Origin: Syntrophomonadaceae bacterium
GTDB lineage: Bacteria > Bacillota > PH28-bin88
Direction: 5' to 3'
Length of the DNA: 39,576 bases
NCBI GenBank assembly: GCA_018333865.1
Contig: JAGXSE010000010.1
Coordinates: 1-39,576, forward strand
Shown here: piece after piece, positions 35,591 to 39,576 of the stretch
Layout: every line of letters starts with the position of its first letter
Position numbering within the stretch: position 1 is the first letter of the stretch
Program-made: the position numbers and the translations under genes
The notes under the pieces: generated by a model
The model's input: only the letters and a program-made list of their open reading frames with translations
The model's database searches: none
What the model was told of the DNA's origin: nothing

Positions 35591-36715
35591 TTACCCGTTT
35601 TTAATGGCGGTAAGGACTCGGTCTTTTCCGGCCAGATCCTGCAGCACAAGGACCTGGCTGAAAGCTCCTCCCGCCCGGATCAGTTGGGCAACGCCTTCGG
35701 CTTGATCCCAACCGGTTTCCAATGCCAGCATTCCGCCGGGGGCCAGCACTTGGGCCGCTTGCGGAATCAGGCGGCGGTAAACCTCTAAGCCGTCGGGTCC
35801 GCCATCCAGGGCCAGGGCTGGTTCATAAGCCAGCTCCCGCTGTAAACCAGCCAGCTGGCCGGTGGGGATATAGGGCGGGTTAGATACCACTGCCTCCAGC
35901 CGGGGTGGCAGGGAGAGCTCTTCCCCACGGGTCAGCCAGGGAGACAAGAGGTCCCCCTCAATAAAGACAACCTCAGCCTTCAGGGCGGAGGCGTTTTTTT
36001 TTGCCCTGTCAAGGGCTGCCGGGGACAGGTCAGATGCGTAAACATTAATGCCTGGCAAATAGTGGGCCAGGCTGATGGCAATGGCACCGCTGCCTGTACC
36101 CACATCCACCAGGGACAGGGGCCGGCTCTGCTGACGACAGAAATTTAATACAGCCTCGACCAGCATTTCCGTTTCCGGCCTGGGAATCAAAACTCCCGGC
36201 GCGACAGCAAAAGGAAGGGACATAAATTCCTTGTACCCGGTAATGTACTGCAAGGGGTAACCATTAATTCTCAGATCGATATCTGCAAAATACTTCATTC
36301 TTGCTTCGGGGTTCAGAGGTTCCGGCAGCCTGGCTAAGAGGGCGGAGCGGGTCCACCCCAGGCTGTGGGCCAGGAGCACCTCCGCCTCCAACCTGGCCCC
36401 GGGGATTCCCGCATGGCCGATGCGGTGTTTTCCCCACAACAGCGTCCCTTTAACCGTATCCTGATCAAGGGATTTGCATGCGGTGTGTCCCGTACATGAA
36501 GCAGGAGACAAGAGGCAGGAAGCTGGATGGATAAGTGGCTTTTGGTCCCAAGTATCTGGTTTCTGTCTCCTGCTTCCTGCGTCCTGAATGGTGTATCCCG
36601 TACATGAAGTAAGAGACAAGAGGCAGGAAGCTGGATGGATAAGTGGCTTTTGGTCCCAAGTATCTGGTTCCTGTCTCCTGCTTCCTGCGTCCTGAATGGT
36701 GTGTTCCCTTTCCAT
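35591..36715 (-). CDS. prmC: Release-factor glutamine methyltransferase PrmC with in-frame N-terminal repeat insertion
   Basis: Methylates the Gln of the GGQ motif of RF1 and RF2 using S-adenosylmethionine. The core has the HemK N-terminal helical part (ARLEAEVLLAHSLGW), the SAM motif VDVGTGSGAIAISLA, and the catalytic NPPY (VVSNPPYIP). The ATG at 36715 overlaps the prfA stop (TAATG), as expected for coupled prfA-prmC. Between codon 5-6 and the conserved core lie two copies of a 36-residue segment (TIQDAGSRRQ.PDTWDQKPL...) encoded by 108-bp family B repeats. Removing them leaves about 302 aa (MEREHTACKSLDQD...), near the usual size. No better start codon exists between repeat and core, so the repeats are probably translated. 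Confidence 0.9.
   Translation of the reverse strand: MEREHTIQDAGSRRQEPDTWDQKPLIHPASCLLSLTSCTGYTIQDAGSRRQKPDTWDQKPLIHPASCLLSPASCTGHTACKSLDQDTVKGTLLWGKHRIGHAGIPGARLEAEVLLAHSLGWTRSALLARLPEPLNPEARMKYFADIDLRINGYPLQYITGYKEFMSLPFAVAPGVLIPRPETEMLVEAVLNFCRQQSRPLSLVDVGTGSGAIAISLAHYLPGINVYASDLSPAALDRAKKNASALKAEVVFIEGDLLSPWLTRGEELSLPPRLEAVVSNPPYIPTGQLAGLQRELAYEPALALDGGPDGLEVYRRLIPQAAQVLAPGGMLALETGWDQAEGVAQLIRAGGAFSQVLVLQDLAGKDRVLTAIKNG
36482..36697. repeat. Two tandem 108-bp family B repeats inside prmC
   Basis: Copies 36482-36589 and 36590-36697 differ at only a few bases; a third partial start (ggtgtgttccc) follows at 36698. Each holds inverted arms (gaagcaggagacaagaggca / tgtctcctgcttcctgcgtc) and the conserved centre ggatggataagtggctttt. 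108 is a multiple of three, keeping prmC open. Confidence 0.95.
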
Positions 36716-37782
36716 TAATCCACCTTCTTCAGCTTTTCCGCCTGTTCGGTGGTAATCAAAGCCTGCATCATTTCCTCCAGATCGCCTTCCAGGAACATTT
36801 CCAGCCGGTGGAGGGTAAGACCGATGCGATGGTCAGTGACCCGCCCTTGGGGATAATTATAAGTGCGGATCCGTTCACTGCGGTCGCCGCTGCCTACCTG
36901 CAGGCGGCGGGCATTGGCCATTTCTCCCTGTTGCTCAGACTGTGCCTTTTCCAACAGCCTGGCCCGCAAGACCTTCATCGCCCGCTCCTTGTTTTTGTGT
37001 TGAGATTTTTCATCCTGACAGGAAACAACTATGCCCGAAGGCAGGTGAGTGATCCGTACTGCCGACTGGGTGGTGTTGACAGACTGGCCCCCATGGCCGC
37101 TGGCACAGAAGACGTCAATGCGAATGTCATCGGGACTGACCTGGACCTCCACTTCTTCTGCCTCAGGCAGAACCGCCACCGTTGCCGCAGAAGTATGAAT
37201 CCGGCCGCTGGATTCCGTAGCCGGCACCCGCTGCACCCTGTGGACGCCGCTTTCAAACTTCAGCTTGCTGTACGCCCCCCGGCCGGCCAATTCGAAAACA
37301 ACTTCTTTGAACCCTCCCAGGTCAGTGGGGTTGGAGTTCAGGACCTCAGTTTTCCAGCCCTGCTTCTCCGCAAAGCGGGCATACATTCTGAACAAAACCC
37401 CCGCAAATAAGGCTGCCTCCTCGCCGCCGGTACCAGCGCGGATCTCCATGATCACATTCTTTTCATCATTGGGGTCTTTCGGCAAGAGCAAAACCCGGAG
37501 CTGTTGAAAGAGAGCCGTTTCCTTCTCTTCCAGCCCGGCCAGTTCCGCCACCACCATTTCCCGGAAGTCTGGTTCAAGTTTATCTTGGAGGAGCAGCAAG
37601 GCCTCTTCTTTTGCTGCCAGCACTTTTTTATACTGCCGGAAGGCTTCAGTTACCGGTGCCAAGCCCGCATGGATTTTGGCATGTTTCTGATATTGAACAT
37701 GGTCTGCAATAACTTCCGGGTCTGCCAGCAGGTTGGTAAGCTGTTCATACCTGTCTTCAATTTGTTGGAGTTTGCCTAACAT
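36715..37782 (-). CDS. prfA: Peptide chain release factor 1
   Basis: Recognises UAA and UAG stop codons and triggers peptide release. The 355-aa protein starts at ATG 37782, with AGGAGGTGA upstream; the open frame further upstream ([10 protein letters not shown]) covers the ribosome binding site and is not used. GGQ is at residues 231-233 ([23 protein letters not shown]). The PAT stop-recognition tripeptide ([13 protein letters not shown], 187-189) marks it as RF1, not RF2. Its stop overlaps the prmC start. Confidence 0.97.
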   Translation of the reverse strand: MLGKLQQIEDRYEQLTNLLADPEVIADHVQYQKHAKIHAGLAPVTEAFRQYKKVLAAKEEALLLLQDKLEPDFREMVVAELAGLEEKETALFQQLRVLLLPKDPNDEKNVIMEIRAGTGGEEAALFAGVLFRMYARFAEKQGWKTEVLNSNPTDLGGFKEVVFELAGRGAYSKLKFESGVHRVQRVPATESSGRIHTSAATVAVLPEAEEVEVQVSPDDIRIDVFCASGHGGQSVNTTQSAVRITHLPSGIVVSCQDEKSQHKNKERAMKVLRARLLEKAQSEQQGEMANARRLQVGSGDRSERIRTYNYPQGRVTDHRIGLTLHRLEMFLEGDLEEMMQALITTEQAEKLKKVD

Positions 37783-37844
37783 GATTTCACCTCCTAGGAT
37801 CTGCAAAACCAATAGCTATTTTGCCTGGATTCATACCCCCTAAA

Positions 37845-38747
37845 TCAGGCTGGCTGGTGGAGGGTTGCCTTTTCCGCCCTTTTCTCCTGATTTAAGACTT
37901 CTTCCATCGCTTTTATCGCAACCTCAACCTGAGAGTCGTCCGGCGGACGAGTAGTTAGCCGCTGCAGCCACAGGCCGGGGGTGATCAGCAGTTTTACCAG
38001 CGGAGATCTGGTATGCCTGCTGGACCATTTTAAGATCTCATAGCCCATACCCGCAATCAAAGGCAGCAGGGCCAGCCGGGATACCACCCTGAACATGAGG
38101 TTAGGGGTCTGCAGGGTGGAGTAGACAAAAATAGTCAGGACCATTACCAGCAAAAGGAAGGCGGTCCCGCAGCGCGGGTGCAGGGAGCTGTGCCGCTTAG
38201 CGTTTTCCACCGTCAGTTCTTCCCCGGCTTCATAGGCATGAATTACTTTATGCTCTGCTCCATGGTATTGAAATACCCGCTGGATATCCTTAATACGCGA
38301 AATAACAATTACATAAAGCACAAACATTGTGATGCGGATGATCCCCTCGGTCAGGTTCTGCCAAACACCCCCGCCGACGAACCCTTTTAAATAAAAGGCC
38401 GCGGTGGTGGGGATAATAATAAACAAGACCACTGCCAGGCCAATGGCCAAAAGGATGGTCAGCGCAAGTTCACCTTTGGATAGTTCCTCTTCTTCTTCGC
38501 CGACCGCCATATTTGCCGAAAAGGTCAGGGCCCGTACCCCAATAACCAGGGATTCCACCAAGGCCAAGACACCTCTCAAGAGGGGAAGCTTCAACAATGG
38601 CAGCTTTTCAGCCAGGGAACTAATCTGGCTTGATTCCACCAGGATATCGCCGGATGGGCGCCTGACTGCAATAGCCATTTGTTTAGCCCCGCGCATCATC
38701 ACACCTTCAATTAATGCCTGTCCGCCGTATTGAAACTTCTTGGTCAT
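37845..38747 (-). CDS. DUF1385 membrane protein
   Basis: A 300-aa integral membrane protein of the DUF1385 family (metal-dependent enzyme-like, function unknown). It starts MTKKFQYGGQALIEGVMMRG, the family signature. GTLALVESL-type loops and helices follow, including LALTILLAIGLAVVLFIIIPTTAAFYL. The conserved FQYHGAEHKVIHAYEAGEELTVENAKRHSSLHPRCGTAFLL block is rich in His, Glu and Cys that could bind a metal. The start is ATG 38747 with AAAGGAGATGAC upstream. It lies between rpmE and prfA, the usual place in related Firmicutes. Confidence 0.93.
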   Translation of the reverse strand: MTKKFQYGGQALIEGVMMRGAKQMAIAVRRPSGDILVESSQISSLAEKLPLLKLPLLRGVLALVESLVIGVRALTFSANMAVGEEEEELSKGELALTILLAIGLAVVLFIIIPTTAAFYLKGFVGGGVWQNLTEGIIRITMFVLYVIVISRIKDIQRVFQYHGAEHKVIHAYEAGEELTVENAKRHSSLHPRCGTAFLLLVMVLTIFVYSTLQTPNLMFRVVSRLALLPLIAGMGYEILKWSSRHTRSPLVKLLITPGLWLQRLTTRPPDDSQVEVAIKAMEEVLNQEKRAEKATLHQPA

Positions 38748-38792
38748 TTTGTCATCTCCTTTGGGAACATTCCGCATTTGGGGACATTCCTG

Positions 38793-38892
38793 TCCCGTTC
38801 AAGAAGCAAGAAGCAGGAAACAGGATGGATAGTCGGCTTTTAGTCCCTAAGCATCTGGCTCTTGCCTCCTGCTTCCTGCATCCTGAACGGGA
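38793..38892. repeat. Family B repeat, complete copy upstream of DUF1385 gene
   Basis: Terminal arms TCCCGTTCA (38793-38801) and TGAACGGGA (38884-38892) are perfect inverted repeats. Inside are aagaagcaagaagcaggaaa and tgcctcctgcttcctgcatc around the conserved centre (ggatggatagtcggctttta). GGGGACATTCC precedes it, as before the copy at 8352. It fills most of the 196-bp gap between rpmE and DUF1385. Confidence 0.9.
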
Positions 38893-38943
38893 TATTCCGG
38901 AAATAGAAAAAGAGCAGAGCCTGGGCTCCGCTTCCTTTCATTA

Positions 38944-39144
38944 CTACATCCCATACTTTTTCTTAAACCTGTCGATCCTGCCGCCTACCTCTACCAGCCG
39001 GACTTTGGCGCCGGTGTAGAAAGGATGGCAGCTTGAGCAGACCTCTACTTTGATTTGCTTTTTTGTAGAACGGGTCTCGATGACATTACCGCAGGAGCAG
39101 GTAATGGCAGTAGCTTCATACCTGGGGTGGATTTTGGGCTTCAT
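38944..39144 (-). CDS. rpmE: Ribosomal protein L31 (zinc-binding form)
   Basis: 66-aa large-subunit protein. The start is ATG 39144 ([20 protein letters not shown]), with GAAGGTGA upstream; the longer frame to 39258 has no support. The Cys pairs CSCG and [10 protein letters not shown] show the zinc-binding (C+) type, which is often replaced by a zinc-free paralogue when zinc is scarce. First gene of the rpmE-DUF1385-prfA-prmC group. Confidence 0.96.
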   Translation of the reverse strand: MKPKIHPRYEATAITCSCGNVIETRSTKKQIKVEVCSSCHPFYTGAKVRLVEVGGRIDRFKKKYGM

Positions 39145-39195
39145 AAAATCACCTTCTTTCCAGCCAAAGACCCTTAGATAAGAAAAACCGAAGAA

Positions 39196-39224
39196 ATTAT
39201 AGCATATCCCTGATGCTATTGCAA
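39196..39224 (-). promoter_or_regulatory. rpmE promoter
   Basis: On the minus strand, TTGCAA (39224-39219), a 17-bp spacer and a perfect TATAAT (39201-39196) lie 52 bp before the rpmE start. The leader is about 45 nt. Confidence 0.8.
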
Positions 39225-39311
39225 TAAAATCCCGCCAGCTCAAGGTAACGGGACACACCGCTTGTAACTATTCAGGGGTACCAGAATGAAGTAAAGTAAA
39301 CAAAGAGTATT

Positions 39312-39343
39312 TAAGGAATCGAATATCGGTTCCTTATTTATTT
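39312..39343 (+). terminator. Hairpin with T-tract, possible terminator
   Basis: An 11-bp stem (TAAGGAATCGA / TCGGTTCCTTA, one G-U pair) with loop ATA is followed by TTTATTT. No plus-strand gene ends just before it, so it may stop antisense read-through or belong to an unseen short RNA. The rest of 39225-39527 holds no supported gene. Confidence 0.5.
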
Positions 39344-39531
39344 GCTCGTCCTTATGCTCTACAGCCCAGCAGCCTGATAATGCACCAAGATCCCGGGGAG
39401 TAGCTATATCATAACATTCAAACTCCAAAAAATTTGTCTTTATTCACAAAAAACTTAATCCAGCAGCAGGACTCTAACCGATCAATGTCGAATAGATTAT
39501 CAGGTAAAAAATACTGATAAGAGGAAAATGA

Positions 39532-39576
39532 ATGGAGATTCGCACAAGGCCGGAAATAACGGAAAATATGGTTGAA
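39532..39576 (+). CDS. Possible 5' end of a gene running off the window
   Basis: ATG 39532 follows AGAGGAA at about 5 nt and stays open to the window edge (MEIRTRPEITENMVE...). An alternative ATG at 39528 in another frame reaches a stop after 15 codons. Too short to identify. Confidence 0.4.
   Translation, partial: MEIRTRPEITENMVE

Noticed and set aside
39240-39428. Minus-strand ORF upstream of rpmE
   Set aside because: No ribosome binding site; crosses a terminator-like hairpin.

Overview
The window reads as a chromosomal segment of an endospore-forming, low-to-mid GC Firmicute, most like the Peptococcaceae/Desulfotomaculum-Pelotomaculum group. Reasons: a Spo0F-type regulator, a gerA/gerB/gerC germination operon, strong AGGAGG-type ribosome binding sites, frequent GTG/TTG starts, TTGACA/TATAAT promoters, and the housekeeping order spo0F - Zn-ribbon protein - fba - DUF1540 - fsa - glpX - rho. 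This placement is inference from gene content; no rRNA or tRNA gene was seen.

Layout. (1) 281-7753, plus strand: SEC-C protein, argS, pyrG, a FemABX-type aminoacyltransferase, and an alanine-racemase family protein with altered active-site positions. (2) 7871-13688, plus: spo0F, a cysteine-rich Zn-ribbon protein, class II fructose-bisphosphate aldolase, a 51-aa DUF1540 protein, transaldolase-like fsa, glpX and rho. (3) 14030-20412, plus: an efflux operon with lipoprotein adaptor, RND pump, a short TolC-like protein and a TetR repressor, preceded by a perfect 22-bp palindrome that is a good operator candidate. (4) 20496-27334, plus: LysM-M23 peptidase, gerA-gerB-gerC, a two-helix membrane protein and a radical SAM protein. 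(5) 27399-35017, plus: an 11-gene cation/proton antiporter operon colinear with the membrane arm of archaeal Mbh (E-F-G-DUF4040-MbhE-B-C-D), followed by two extra NuoL/M/N-like subunits and a small membrane protein, with no hydrogenase subunits and no full-length MrpA. (6) 35591-39224, minus: rpmE, DUF1385 protein, prfA and prmC, converging on the antiporter operon.

The window carries at least three families of non-coding repeats. Family A are hairpins with a near-constant loop (AGAACCGTCCC) and stems that change in a compensated way, often paired into larger palindromes, including a perfect 56-bp one. Family B are ~100-bp elements with long imperfect inverted arms; two tandem 108-bp copies lie in frame inside the 5' end of prmC. 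Family C are 42-bp and 43-bp tandem arrays in opposite orientation between the antiporter operon and prmC. These repeats create or extend many spurious reading frames, and several gene starts were corrected for this.

The items I would look at first are the family A hairpins, the in-frame insertions in prmC, the Mbh-like antiporter without hydrogenase whose last subunit lacks a key lysine, the barrel-less TolC-like protein, and the apparent AUC start of gerA.
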